64,000 nucleotides of DNA, from NCBI RefSeq assembly GCF_900129765.1, contig NZ_FQWU01000001.1, positions 620,001 through 684,000 on the forward strand. The letters are read 5' to 3'. Made by a program: the position numbers and the translations under genes. This document shows positions 1 through 8,750 of this stretch, piece after piece (the stretch's first letter is position 1; every line of letters starts with the position of its first letter). The notes beneath the pieces are model-generated. The model had not been told where the DNA came from. It worked only from the letters and a program-made list of their open reading frames with translations, and searched no databases. Origin of the DNA: Massilia sp. CF038. Lineage in GTDB: Bacteria > Pseudomonadota > Gammaproteobacteria > Burkholderiales > Burkholderiaceae_D.

Positions 1-2
1 TT

Positions 3-623
3 GCCTTGCTGGTGCACCTGCTCGGACTGAAAGACGTGGTGATGGTGTACCAGTTTGCGATCAACGTGATTGCTGCCAACGCCCTGTTCGGGCTTGCCTT
101 GCCCAGCCTGATCGCAGACAACGACAAGCTGCGCCGCGTGGCCGAAACCGACAGCCTGACCGGCGCCGCATCGCGCGCCGCGCTGGAACGCCAGGCACGC
201 CATGAAATCGAGCGCTGCCGCCGCGTGCGCGAGCCGCTGGCGCTGGTGGTATTCGATATCGACTACTTCAAGAAGATAAATGACCTGTTCGGCCACGCCA
301 TGGGCGACCGCGCACTGCGCCAGGTGTGCGCCATCGCGCAGCGCAATCTGCGTCCGTCGGACATGCTGGGCCGAGTTGGCGGCGACGAATTCGTCGCGCT
401 ACTGCCGGGCATAGGCGCGGAAGCGGCGCTGGCGATTGCCGAGCGCATCCGAGCCCAGGTGCATACGAATGAACTGGAAAGCGCGCTCTTGATGACCGCC
501 AGTTTCGGCGTGGCGGAGCTGCGCGACGATGACCACTACCAGGATATTTTTGAACGGGCCGACCGCGCCTTGTACGTGGCCAAGCAGCAGGGACGCAACC
601 GGGCGGCGATGCTGGCAGCTTAA
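3..623 (+). CDS. Diguanylate cyclase (GGDEF), 5'-partial
   Basis: The reading frame is open to the left edge, so the start and most of any N-terminal sensor or membrane region lie outside the window. The visible part begins with a hydrophobic stretch that looks like the end of a membrane segment, followed by a full GGDEF domain. The active-site signature GGDEF is intact and is preceded by RPSD five residues upstream, which matches the RxxD allosteric inhibitory site of product-inhibited cyclases. The protein should make cyclic di-GMP from two GTP at the inner membrane. No downstream partner is visible: the next gene (spoT) is convergent. The input signal cannot be inferred. Confidence 0.9.
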   Translation, partial: ALLVHLLGLKDVVMVYQFAINVIAANALFGLALPSLIADNDKLRRVAETDSLTGAASRAALERQARHEIERCRRVREPLALVVFDIDYFKKINDLFGHAMGDRALRQVCAIAQRNLRPSDMLGRVGGDEFVALLPGIGAEAALAIAERIRAQVHTNELESALLMTASFGVAELRDDDHYQDIFERADRALYVAKQQGRNRAAMLAA

Positions 624-649
624 GTCGTGGGCGACGCCGCTAGCGGTTT

Positions 650-2887
650 CTAGTTCCGTTCGCGTTCGACGCGGGTGACACCAGCCACGCCACGCAGATT
701 GCGGATCAGGTGGGCCAGATGCACGCGGTCCTTGACCTGAATGGTAAAGCGCAGCTGCGTCATGACGTGTTCGTCGTCCTCGTCCATGCCCACGTACGAG
801 ATGTTGGCATCGGACTCGCCTATTTCGGCGGCCACGCGCGCCAGAATGCCTTTTTCGTTGTTGATCAGAAGACGAATGCGGCAATCGAAGCGGCGGTTGA
901 CTTCCTGGCCCCACTGCACCGGGATCCAGCGGTCCGGTTCCTTGGCGCGGGTGCGTTTGGCAGCCACGCAATCGTGGGTGTGCACGATCAGACCCTGGTC
1001 GCGGCGCAGCTGGCCAATGACCTGGTCGCCCGGAATCGGCAGGCAGCATGGCGCCAGTTGCACGGCCACGCCTTCTGCGCCATAGATAGTGACCGGATCG
1101 AGTTCGCCGGGACTGGCGTGCTGGGTCGACGGTACTGACACCAGCTCGTCGTCGATCAGCCCGAAAATGTGGCGCGCCACCAGCGCTGCCATGCGCTTGC
1201 CGATACCGATGTCCGCATACAGTTCGTCCATGGTGTTGGCGGACGATTCGTTGAGCAGCTTTTCGATGGTCGGCGCGGGCAAATCGGGGCGGATGTTGAG
1301 CGCCGTGAGTGCCTGCGCCAGCAGTTCCTGGCCCAGTTCAACCGACTCGTTCAGGTTGATGGTGCGCAGATGATGGCGGATCGCCGAACGGGCCTTCCCG
1401 GTGCGGACAAATGCCAGCCAGGTCGGGCTGGGGCGCGAATTCGGATCGGTGACGATTTCAATGATGTCGCCGTTGCGCAGTTCGGTGCGTAACGTCGCCG
1501 CCTCGTGGTTGATCTTGACCGCCACAGTATGGTCGCCAATGCCGGTGTGGATTGTGTACGCAAAGTCGAGCGCCGTGGCGCCGCGCGGCAGCGCGATGAT
1601 CTTGGACTTGGGCGTGAACACGTACACCGAGTCGGGGAACAGGTCGACCTTGACGTGTTCGAGGAATTCGGCCGAGTCGCCCGTCTGCTGCTGAATGTCG
1701 AGCAGCGACTGCAGCCAGGCGTGGGTACGCTGCTGCAGGTCGGACAGATTGGAGTCGCCGTTTTTATACAGCCAGTGCGCGGCCACGCCCGATTCGGCCG
1801 TGCGGTGCATTTCCTGGGTGCGGATCTGGAATTCAACCGGGGTGCCGTACGGGCCAATCAGCGTGGTATGCAGCGACTGGTAACCATTGAGCTTGCGGAT
1901 GGCGATGTAATCCTTGAATTTGCCCGGCATCGGTTTGTACAGACCGTGCAGGGTGCCCAAGGCCACATAGCAGTTGGCGAAATTGTCGACGACAACGCGA
2001 AAACCGTACACGTCCAGCACCTGCGAGAACGACAGGCGCTTGCTGCGCATTTTTTTGTAGATGCCGTACAAGGTCTTTTCGCGGCCATACACCTCGGCTT
2101 CGAGGCCGGCGTTGGCCAGCGTGCCCTTGACCGATTCAAGAATTTTTTTCACCACTTCGCGGCGGTTGCCGCGCGCCGCCTTGACGGCCTTGGCCAGCGT
2201 GCGATAGCGCACCGGGTACAGGTGCGAGAAGGCCAGGTCCTGCAGTTCGCGATAAATATTGTTCAGGCCGAGACGGTGCGCGATCGGCACGTACACTTCC
2301 ATGGTCTCGGAGGCGATGCGGCGCTTTTTGGCGTCCGTCATGTGCTCGAGCGTGCGCATATTGTGCAGACGGTCGGCTAGCTTGATCAGGATGACGCGCA
2401 CGTCCGAGGCCATGGCCAGCAGCATTTTGCGGAAGTTTTCCGCCTGCGCCTCGATCAGGCTTTGGAATTCGATTTTTTCCAGCTTGGACAGGCCGTCAAC
2501 CAGGGTGGCGACCTGGGCGCCGAAGCGCTCGATCAGCTCGTCCTTTTTGACGTCCTGGTCTTCCATCACATCGTGCAGCAGCGCGGCCATGATGGCCTGG
2601 GCGTCCAGCTTCCAGTCGGCGCAGATTTCAGCGACGGCGATGGGATGGGAAATGTAGGGTTCACCCGACTTGCGGACCTGGCCCAGATGCATCTCGTCCG
2701 AAAAACGATATGCTTCCTTGACCTTTTTCAGTTCCGTGGGGCTGAGGTATTCGGCCAGTTTGGCCGTGAGCTGCGTGACCGACGCCACGCCGGGTGCAAT
2801 GGCGGGCGTGGCATCCGGCTTGGACGCGCGGGGAGTGCGCGTCTTGGGCGTGCCTGGGAGTGTCGTATCCGGAGTGGTCAGGTTCAT
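650..2887 (-). CDS. spoT: Bifunctional (p)ppGpp synthetase/hydrolase
   Basis: This 745-residue RelA/SpoT homologue controls the stringent-response alarmone. The N-terminal HD hydrolase is intact (LLHDVMED near residue 103 and ADRLHNMRTL further on). The synthetase domain follows (KDYIAIRKLNGYQSLHTT region around residue 330), then a TGS domain (VYVFTPKSKIIALPRG) and a C-terminal ACT domain ending at the stop. With both catalytic domains preserved it should make and degrade (p)ppGpp. It lies downstream of gmk and rpoZ on the same strand, the usual rpoZ-spoT order. The start at ATG 2887 precedes a low-complexity Thr/Pro-rich leader of about 35 residues. Confidence 0.97.
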   Translation of the reverse strand: MNLTTPDTTLPGTPKTRTPRASKPDATPAIAPGVASVTQLTAKLAEYLSPTELKKVKEAYRFSDEMHLGQVRKSGEPYISHPIAVAEICADWKLDAQAIMAALLHDVMEDQDVKKDELIERFGAQVATLVDGLSKLEKIEFQSLIEAQAENFRKMLLAMASDVRVILIKLADRLHNMRTLEHMTDAKKRRIASETMEVYVPIAHRLGLNNIYRELQDLAFSHLYPVRYRTLAKAVKAARGNRREVVKKILESVKGTLANAGLEAEVYGREKTLYGIYKKMRSKRLSFSQVLDVYGFRVVVDNFANCYVALGTLHGLYKPMPGKFKDYIAIRKLNGYQSLHTTLIGPYGTPVEFQIRTQEMHRTAESGVAAHWLYKNGDSNLSDLQQRTHAWLQSLLDIQQQTGDSAEFLEHVKVDLFPDSVYVFTPKSKIIALPRGATALDFAYTIHTGIGDHTVAVKINHEAATLRTELRNGDIIEIVTDPNSRPSPTWLAFVRTGKARSAIRHHLRTINLNESVELGQELLAQALTALNIRPDLPAPTIEKLLNESSANTMDELYADIGIGKRMAALVARHIFGLIDDELVSVPSTQHASPGELDPVTIYGAEGVAVQLAPCCLPIPGDQVIGQLRRDQGLIVHTHDCVAAKRTRAKEPDRWIPVQWGQEVNRRFDCRIRLLINNEKGILARVAAEIGESDANISYVGMDEDDEHVMTQLRFTIQVKDRVHLAHLIRNLRGVAGVTRVERERN

Positions 2888-2938
2888 ACTTTAAGGCTAC
2901 CAGAAATACGGCGAAACACTCATAGGCGCAACAACAAC

Positions 2939-3142
2939 TTACATCGGGACCTTTTTGAGCATCTCGATACCGACCTTGCCAGCGGCGATTTCACGCAGGG
3001 CGACGACGGTTGGCTTGTCCTTGGCTTCGACTTTAGGAGTGTGGCCTTGGAGCAACTGACGTGCGCGATAGGTGGCCGCCAGGGTCAGTTGGAAGCGGTT
3101 AGGGATACTTTTCAAGCAATCTTCAATAGTGATGCGGGCCAT
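2939..3142 (-). CDS. rpoZ: RNA polymerase omega subunit
   Basis: This 67-residue protein begins [17 protein letters not shown] and has the helical omega signature ([16 protein letters not shown]). Omega binds the beta' subunit, helps assemble RNA polymerase and forms part of a ppGpp site in proteobacteria. A clear AGGAG ribosome binding site sits just upstream of the ATG. It lies between gmk and spoT on the same strand, a conserved proteobacterial order that couples nucleotide metabolism with the stringent response. Confidence 0.97.
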   Translation of the reverse strand: MARITIEDCLKSIPNRFQLTLAATYRARQLLQGHTPKVEAKDKPTVVALREIAAGKVGIEMLKKVPM

Positions 3143-3174
3143 TCTGACTCCTAAATAGACAATAGTGTGAGACG

Positions 3175-3819
3175 TTACGATTGTTGCGCATGGATACCCA
3201 ACTGGGCAAAAAGCGAGGCGTTGCGCGCAGCCTGCTGTGCAAATCGGCTGCGTGTCGCTCTGACAATCGCGCTCATCTCGGACAAGGCGACGTTGAACTC
3301 TTCATTGATAATAACATAGTCGAACTCCGGAGCGTGAGAGATCTCACCCCCGGCAGCCAGCAGGCGGCGCTCGATAATGTGCGGTTCGTCCTGGCCGCGC
3401 TTGTGCAAACGTTCCGAAAGAGCCGCAATCGAGGGTGGCAAAATAAAGATGCCAGCCGCAGCCGGGAACTGCTTTTTTACCTGGCGCGCGCCTTGCCAGT
3501 CGATTTCCAGCAGGATGTCGGTACCTGCTTTCATTTCCTTTTCGACCATCAAACGCGAAGTGCCGTAGTAATTGCCATGGACTTCAGCCCACTCGATGAA
3601 TTCGCCGCGGCCAGCGCGGGCGACGAAGTCTTCGGCGGTGGTGAAATGGTATTCCTTGCCATCGGTTTCACCCGGCCGCGGTGCCCGCGTGGTGGTCGAG
3701 ATCGACAGCTTGATGGCCGGTTCCTGGGCCAGCAAGGCATTGACCAGGGTCGACTTGCCAGCGCCGGACGGGGCGGCGACGATGAACAGGCTGCCGGAAA
3801 AGCCGGGAGTAGTGGGCAT
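3175..3819 (-). CDS. gmk: Guanylate kinase
   Basis: This 214-residue enzyme phosphorylates GMP to GDP with ATP. The P-loop APSGAGKST lies near residue 15, and the GMP-binding region ([11 protein letters not shown], then GKEYHF) follows as in the Gmk family. Length is normal. An AAGGAACC ribosome binding site precedes the ATG at 3819. The gene heads the gmk-rpoZ-spoT cluster; 35 bp separate it from rpoZ, so co-transcription is likely. Confidence 0.97.
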   Translation of the reverse strand: MPTTPGFSGSLFIVAAPSGAGKSTLVNALLAQEPAIKLSISTTTRAPRPGETDGKEYHFTTAEDFVARAGRGEFIEWAEVHGNYYGTSRLMVEKEMKAGTDILLEIDWQGARQVKKQFPAAAGIFILPPSIAALSERLHKRGQDEPHIIERRLLAAGGEISHAPEFDYVIINEEFNVALSEMSAIVRATRSRFAQQAARNASLFAQLGIHAQQS

Positions 3820-3861
3820 GGTGGTTCCTTGATAGCTTTATATTAAGTGCGAGAATAACTG

Positions 3862-3939
3862 CATCGCCCTCGCGAAGGCGGGGGCCTATATCACTTCTGA
3901 GCAGAGGTGCTATGGGCCCCCGCCTGCGCGAGGGCGACG
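3862..3939. repeat. REP inverted pair between gmk and yicC
   Basis: Two 28-bp REP units face each other. The left unit spans 3862-3889 (CATCGCCCTCGCG ... GGGGGCCTAT) and the right unit spans 3912-3939 (ATGGGCCCCCGCC ... GAGGGCGACGG). Together they can fold into a long hairpin, a BIME-like arrangement. The same unit recurs at about 10.98, 24.6-25.3, 43.4 and 49.2 kb. It sits in the gap between two same-strand genes, where such a stem could stabilise or attenuate the transcript. Confidence 0.85.
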
Positions 3940-3963
3940 GGGGTAACGTTCAGTGTAGCGGTT

Positions 3964-4866
3964 TTATTCCAGGTTTTGCACCTGTTCGCGCATCTGTTCG
4001 ATCAGCAGTTTCAGTTCCATCGAGGCGTCGGCCAATTCCTTGACCGAGGCTTTGGCGCCCAGCGTGTTCGCTTCGCGGTTCAACTCCTGCATCATGAAGT
4101 CGAGCCGCTTGCCGACCTGGCCGCCTTTTTTCAGGATGTGGCGCGTTTCGGTCAGGTGCGCGGTCAGGCGCGACAGCTCTTCGGAGACGTCAATACGAAT
4201 CCCGTACAGCGTCACTTCCTGGCGAATCCGCTCAAATGCTTCCTGGCGCGTGAGGGTGGACGGCGTACCGTGACCGGCCAGGCCTAATGCATCTTGCATA
4301 CGTTCGACCGCTTTTTGCTGGAACTGGGCGATCACCTGGGGAATCAGCGGCGTGATGCGCTTGACGATGACGTCCATCGCATCGATGCGCGACACCAGCA
4401 TGGCTTCGAGGGCAGCGCCTTCGCGGCGGCGGCTGTCGACAAAGGCAGCCACGGTCTTGGCGGTGAGGGCCGCCACGTCCGCCTGGAGCGACTCCTGGCC
4501 GACCTGCGCTTCTTCAATCACACCGGGCCAGCGCAGCAGTTCTGCCACCGTCATGAGGGGTGCGGAGACGAAGTGCTTGGTCACTTCGGTTTGCAAACGG
4601 GCGAGGTCGGCCAGCAGCGATTCGTTCAGTGCCTGCGAGCCGCCAGCGACTTTGCGGCCGAAACTCAACCTTGCCTCTACCTTACCGCGCGTGATTGCGG
4701 CCATAATAGCGGCTCGCAAATCGGGCTCCAGTGCGCGCAGTTCGTCATTGATACGAAACTGCAGATCCAGAAAACGTGAGTTGACACTCTTGATTTCGAT
4801 TGTAAGGGTGCCTGCAGCGCCTTCGCTGGTAGCAACCGCGTAACCTGTCATGCTAGAAATGCTCAA
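3964..4866 (-). CDS. yicC: YicC family endoribonuclease
   Basis: This 300-residue protein belongs to the YicC/YloC family, reported as endoribonucleases involved in RNA turnover. The N-terminal MTGYA motif and the C-terminal block ending in a helical EQMREQVQNLE tail are typical, as is the DFMMQELNREANTLGAK segment near residue 255. The start is probably TTG at 4866, giving MSISSMTGYA in line with the family's M-x-x-SMTGY start; a GGGGA ribosome binding site lies 5 nt upstream. ATG 4851 is the alternative. It is upstream of gmk on the same strand. Confidence 0.93.
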   Translation of the reverse strand: MSISSMTGYAVATSEGAAGTLTIEIKSVNSRFLDLQFRINDELRALEPDLRAAIMAAITRGKVEARLSFGRKVAGGSQALNESLLADLARLQTEVTKHFVSAPLMTVAELLRWPGVIEEAQVGQESLQADVAALTAKTVAAFVDSRRREGAALEAMLVSRIDAMDVIVKRITPLIPQVIAQFQQKAVERMQDALGLAGHGTPSTLTRQEAFERIRQEVTLYGIRIDVSEELSRLTAHLTETRHILKKGGQVGKRLDFMMQELNREANTLGAKASVKELADASMELKLLIEQMREQVQNLE

Positions 4867-4944
4867 TGGAGTCCCCGGTTTTTATCTTTTCTTTACAAAG
4901 CACAGATTTATCCACACAATCGCCGTGTTAAGCAAGGAACCCTC

Positions 4945-5931
4945 ATGGCTGCACAAAATAACGCTCCCTTGCCCGATGGGCTTGAAATTGCCGGATATCG
5001 CATTGTAAAGAAAATTGCGTCCGGTGGGTTCAGTATTGTATATCTGGCGTACGACGCCGATGGCATTGCGGTAGCGATCAAAGAATACCTCCCAAGCGCG
5101 CTGGCTTTACGCCAGCCGGGCGAGCTCGTCCCTGTTATCTCCAAGCCCAATCTGGCGGTGTTCCGGATTGGCTTGAAATGCTTCTTCGAAGAAGGCAGGG
5201 CACTTGCCAAAATTTCGCATCCGAACGTTGTCCGGGTATTAAATTTCTTCCGTGGCAACGAAACCGTGTACATGGTGATGGCATATGAATCAGGCCACTC
5301 ATTGCAGGAACAGATTGCGCGGCTCGGCCAAAAAGGCAGCCGGCTGAACGAAGCGTTCATCCGACAGATATTTATTGGCGTTTGCGCGGGTTTGCGCGAG
5401 GTCCATACGAGCAAGTTGTTGCATCTTGACCTCAAACCAGCAAATATTTATTTGCGTACAGACGGCACCCCGATCGTGCTGGACTTCGGCGCGGCCCGTC
5501 AGACCTTCAATGCCGACGTGCCAAAACTGACGCCTATGTATACACCGGGCTTTGCACCGCCGGACCTGTATTCAAAAACGGCAGCGCTGGGACCGTGGTC
5601 GGATATTTACAGCCTGGGCGCCTCGATGTTTGCCTGCATGGCCGCCTCGCCACCGCAGGCTGCTGACCAGCGCAAGATCGAAGACAAGATGCCGCTCTAT
5701 TACAGCAAGCTGGAAGCGAACTATTCGCCCGAGCTGATCAAGCTGGTGCAATGGTGCCTGGAGATGGATCCGCTGGCCCGTCCGCAAAGCCTGTTCACGC
5801 TGCAGAAGGAACTGGCTTCCACGCGCAAGAAGACCAAGGCAGCGCCCGTCGGTACCGAAAAGCTGACCGGACGCTGGCGCGAGCTGGCCGACAAGATCGG
5901 CATCGGGCGCAAAAAAGCTGTCAATAAATAA
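4945..5931 (+). CDS. Serine/threonine protein kinase
   Basis: This is a 328-residue soluble Hanks-type kinase. The glycine-rich loop (IASGGFSIVY) is near residue 24, the ATP-binding lysine is K46 (VAIKEY), the catalytic loop is HLDLKPAN around residues 160-167 and the metal-binding DFG begins at D180. The catalytic loop has Leu in place of the Arg of HRD, so this is a non-RD kinase, which usually does not need activation-loop phosphorylation. There is no transmembrane segment or extracellular sensor. An AAGGA site precedes the ATG. A PP2C phosphatase follows 24 bp downstream and is its likely antagonist. Substrates are unknown. Confidence 0.93.
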   Translation: MAAQNNAPLPDGLEIAGYRIVKKIASGGFSIVYLAYDADGIAVAIKEYLPSALALRQPGELVPVISKPNLAVFRIGLKCFFEEGRALAKISHPNVVRVLNFFRGNETVYMVMAYESGHSLQEQIARLGQKGSRLNEAFIRQIFIGVCAGLREVHTSKLLHLDLKPANIYLRTDGTPIVLDFGAARQTFNADVPKLTPMYTPGFAPPDLYSKTAALGPWSDIYSLGASMFACMAASPPQAADQRKIEDKMPLYYSKLEANYSPELIKLVQWCLEMDPLARPQSLFTLQKELASTRKKTKAAPVGTEKLTGRWRELADKIGIGRKKAVNK

Positions 5932-5955
5932 AAACACCTGATCAGAAAGTACATC

Positions 5956-6906
5956 ATGCAATTCTCCGTTTATCAGGAAAGCCAGATCGGTGGCCGCAAG
6001 GTCAACCAGGACCGCATGGGCTACAGCTTTACGCGTGATGCACTGCTGCTGGTGCTGGCCGACGGCATGGGTGGCCACTTGCGCGGCGAGGTCGCGGCCT
6101 CGATCTTCATGCAGACCATGTCGACCCTGTTCCAGCAAAACGCGCAGCCATACGTGAAAAAGCCCGAGCGCTTCCTGGAAGAGGCCTTCATGCAGGCCCA
6201 CGAAGAAATTCACCGCTACCGCGCGACCAATAACTTGCCGGACACGCCGCGGACCACCGCCGTGGCCTGCCTGATTCAACACAATATCGCCACCTGGGCC
6301 CATTGCGGCGATTCGCGCCTGTACTGGATGCGCCGGGGGCAGATTTTGGGCCGCACGCGCGACCACTCGCACATTGAACACCTGATCGACAAAGGCCTCG
6401 CCGATCCGTCGGAGCGCGCCACCCACCCGGACCGCAACAAGCTGTATAACTGCATTGGCGCCTCGTCGCTGCCGCGCGTGGACGTAGCGCGGCCTGCCGG
6501 CCTGCAGTCGGGTGACATTCTGATGTTGTGTTCGGACGGCCTGTGGTCGATGCTGTCGGACGAAGACCTGGTGCACCGCCTGACGACCCAGACCATCGTG
6601 CGCGCGATCCCTGAAATGATCAGCACCGCCACCGCCATTGCCGGCGAAAAGGGCGACAACGCCACCGCGCTGGCCATCATGTGGCAAGGTTCGCCGGACG
6701 TCGAAGCCCCGTCCGCCGAAGGCGTGGACATGGCCACCGTGATCTCGACCATGATGCTGCCCGATAACCTGGTCAGCACCACCATCACCGCTAACACCGA
6801 GCCGGAAAACCCGAGCGAAGTGGACGCATTCAACGACGATGAAATTGAAAAAGCGATTGCGGAGATCCGCGGCGCCATCGAAAAATCGTCCCAGATCATC
6901 AAATAA
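5956..6906 (+). CDS. PP2C-family Ser/Thr phosphatase
   Basis: This 316-residue phosphatase carries the PP2C metal-site motifs in order: [12 protein letters not shown] near residue 35, CGDSRLYW near residue 117, LCSDGLW and GDNATAL. It should remove phosphate from Ser/Thr residues using two Mn or Mg ions. An acidic C-terminal tail of about 60 residues follows the domain. It sits directly behind the kinase gene and 8 bp before rph, so kinase, phosphatase and rph may share a transcript. The kinase-phosphatase pairing suggests a reversible phosphorylation switch. Confidence 0.93.
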   Translation: MQFSVYQESQIGGRKVNQDRMGYSFTRDALLLVLADGMGGHLRGEVAASIFMQTMSTLFQQNAQPYVKKPERFLEEAFMQAHEEIHRYRATNNLPDTPRTTAVACLIQHNIATWAHCGDSRLYWMRRGQILGRTRDHSHIEHLIDKGLADPSERATHPDRNKLYNCIGASSLPRVDVARPAGLQSGDILMLCSDGLWSMLSDEDLVHRLTTQTIVRAIPEMISTATAIAGEKGDNATALAIMWQGSPDVEAPSAEGVDMATVISTMMLPDNLVSTTITANTEPENPSEVDAFNDDEIEKAIAEIRGAIEKSSQIIK

Positions 6907-6914
6907 GGCAGCAC

Positions 6915-7643
6915 ATGACTTTTGAAGCACGCCCGAGCGGCCGCGCCGTTGACCAGTTGCGCGATATTCGCTTGACCCGCCAGTACACCAAGCATGCCGA
7001 GGGATCGGTCCTGATCGAGTGCGGCGACACCAAGGTCATTTGCACCGCCAGTATTGAAGACAAGGTGCCGGGCTTCCTGAAAGGGAAGGGGCAGGGCTGG
7101 ATGACGGCGGAATATGGCATGCTGCCGCGTTCGACGCATACGCGCATGGACCGGGAAGCGGCGCGCGGCAAACAGTCTGGCCGCACCCAGGAGATTCAGC
7201 GTCTGATTGGCCGTTCGCTGCGTGCGGCGTTTGATCTGAATGCTTTTGGCGAGCGCACCTTGCAGATCGATTGCGACGTGCTGCAGGCCGACGGCGGCAC
7301 GCGTACCGCATCGATTACCGGCGCCATGGTGGCCGCGTATGACGCGTTCAATCAGCTGGTGGCCAAGGGCGCCATTGGCGCGGTGCCGGTGAAGAGTTTT
7401 GTGGCGGCCATTTCGGTGGGCGTGTATCAAGGCATGCCGGTGCTCGATCTCGATTACATCGAGGACTCAGGCTGCGATACCGACATGAACGTGGTGATGA
7501 CCGATGCTGGCCACTTCATCGAAGTGCAGGGCACCGCAGAGGGCGCGGCCTTCGACCGCGCTGGTATGAACCGCCTGCTCGATCTGGCGCAGGGCGGCAT
7601 CGCCGACCTGATCAAAATGCAGAAGCAAGCACTCGGCATCTAA
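6915..7643 (+). CDS. rph: Ribonuclease PH
   Basis: This 242-residue phosphorolytic 3'-5' exoribonuclease trims tRNA 3' ends using phosphate. The family hallmarks are visible: [13 protein letters not shown] at the start, [17 protein letters not shown] (residues about 60-76), the [15 protein letters not shown] block and the [19 protein letters not shown] block. Length is normal. An AAGG site is seen upstream. In related betaproteobacteria rph is commonly followed by rdgB and hemW; here about 3.4 kb of accessory sequence separates them. Confidence 0.97.
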   Translation: MTFEARPSGRAVDQLRDIRLTRQYTKHAEGSVLIECGDTKVICTASIEDKVPGFLKGKGQGWMTAEYGMLPRSTHTRMDREAARGKQSGRTQEIQRLIGRSLRAAFDLNAFGERTLQIDCDVLQADGGTRTASITGAMVAAYDAFNQLVAKGAIGAVPVKSFVAAISVGVYQGMPVLDLDYIEDSGCDTDMNVVMTDAGHFIEVQGTAEGAAFDRAGMNRLLDLAQGGIADLIKMQKQALGI

Positions 7644-7651
7644 CTACCACA

Positions 7652-7677
7652 TAGGGCTGGCGCATGCGCCAGCCCTA
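7652..7677. terminator. Perfect 26-bp palindrome after rph
   Basis: Starting 9 bp after the rph stop there is a perfect 26-bp palindrome with half-site TAGGGCTGGCGCA. It would form a very stable GC-rich hairpin, but no T-tract follows on either strand. It may be a Rho-assisted or processing-type 3' end. It marks the boundary between the core block and the accessory islet. Confidence 0.55.
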
Positions 7678-7760
7678 CACCATCTCAGAGCAACTTCCTG
7701 GTTCTTTTTCCGGCCAAGGTCCGACTCTGCCTTTATCCGTATTCCGGTACGCGCCAGCTA

Positions 7761-8153
7761 ATGAAAATCAATCATCTCACTGCACTTGAGCAGATAAACT
7801 CGCCGGCCTCAGCACAACTGATCGCCGCTTTGGAAACGGAACTCAAGAGACCGCTTCCTATCCAATATCGGCAGCTTCTTCTGACCGCAAACGGAATGAT
7901 TTTCGAAAATGGGCTCGTACTTTATTCAACCGACGACGTCGTAGAGCGGAACGAAACGTTCGAGGTCGGTACATACGCCCCGGGCTATCTCGCCGTTGGT
8001 GATGACAGCGGCGGGAAAGCCGTGATGATCGCGATCGAAACGCAAGGCGTATTCATGGTTGGCATGGGCAGTATGGATCCAGATGACATGATTCAAATTA
8101 GCGATTGCTTAGAATCTTGGGTAACTGATGGATTCCCAATGCCCGAGCAGTGA
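7761..8153 (+). CDS. SMI1/KNR4 (SUKH) family protein
   Basis: This 130-residue protein matches the SUKH fold: an N-terminal helix pair, LPIQYRQLLLTANGM, then a beta-rich half with GYLAVGDDSGGKAVMI. SUKH proteins often serve as immunity proteins against polymorphic toxins, but stand-alone copies also exist. No toxin gene lies beside it, so its target is unknown. Codon choice and base composition look less GC-rich than rph upstream. The ribosome binding site is weak. Confidence 0.75.
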   Translation: MKINHLTALEQINSPASAQLIAALETELKRPLPIQYRQLLLTANGMIFENGLVLYSTDDVVERNETFEVGTYAPGYLAVGDDSGGKAVMIAIETQGVFMVGMGSMDPDDMIQISDCLESWVTDGFPMPEQ

Positions 8154-8174
8154 GTCACGTTCTGCAGCCACCGC

Positions 8175-8405
8175 TTATTCGGGTGTTGTCGAATCCCCGT
8201 CCGCACCAGGATGCGCCAATGCCTGCTGCTCCAGCTCTGCGTCGGAAACCACCGGCGCGCCATCGACCGCAACTTCGGGCACAAATGGCGCCCCAGTCTT
8301 GCTGTCCTGTTCGTGCGGCGGATTGGCCAGGTCGAGTACCGATTCAATAGCGTGCTCGATCTGCTCGCCCAAGTCTTCTTCGTGCGGGGTGGTGTTGGTA
8401 GTCAT
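8175..8405 (-). CDS. Small acidic hypothetical protein
   Basis: This is a 76-residue protein beginning MTTNTTPHEEDLGEQIEH and rich in Asp, Glu, Pro and Ala, with no cysteine, signal peptide or membrane segment. An AAAGGCGA ribosome binding site sits just before the ATG at 8405, which is preferred over a farther upstream ATG. It is convergent with the SUKH gene, with only about 20 bp between the stops. I do not recognise the family; its composition suggests a largely disordered protein. Confidence 0.55.
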   Translation of the reverse strand: MTTNTTPHEEDLGEQIEHAIESVLDLANPPHEQDSKTGAPFVPEVAVDGAPVVSDAELEQQALAHPGADGDSTTPE

Positions 8406-8750
8406 GATGTCGCCTTTGATTGAGGTTGTCATTTGACTATGCACCAATTTCGGAATTGATGGCAACACTGGAGCTTATCGGGATTCCTAAGAGCGTTTCC
8501 TGAGAGCTGCGCTTGGAACGCTGATCTATCGTACCAAAGCTCAATCAGCTCGTTATGGTTCGTAACCGGATGACGGATTGACCAAATCGAAATAATCTCT
8601 CCGATCCGTTCTTCAGTTTTACTGACCGGCTTCTACAAAGGTAGCAGAACTTTGCCGTGAATTCCCCAACATAAAACTCCCGGATGCGTCTCTTGTGGAG
8701 CGACATATTGTACACTTGGGAGCTCAAATAAATAGATACTGGGGTGCTCC
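8406..8750. other. Gene-free, AT-richer upstream region of the TIR gene
   Basis: No convincing gene is seen here. A short open frame on the minus strand (8545-8727) has no homology that I recognise and no good ribosome binding site. The stretch is clearly lower in GC than the flanking core genes and should contain the promoters of the divergent small acidic gene and the TIR gene. A TTGTAC hexamer at 8708 is a possible -35 element, but no well-spaced -10 was found. Confidence 0.4.

Noticed and set aside
8545-8727. Small minus-strand gene upstream of the TIR gene
   Set aside because: 60 codons, no good start signal, in the expected promoter region.
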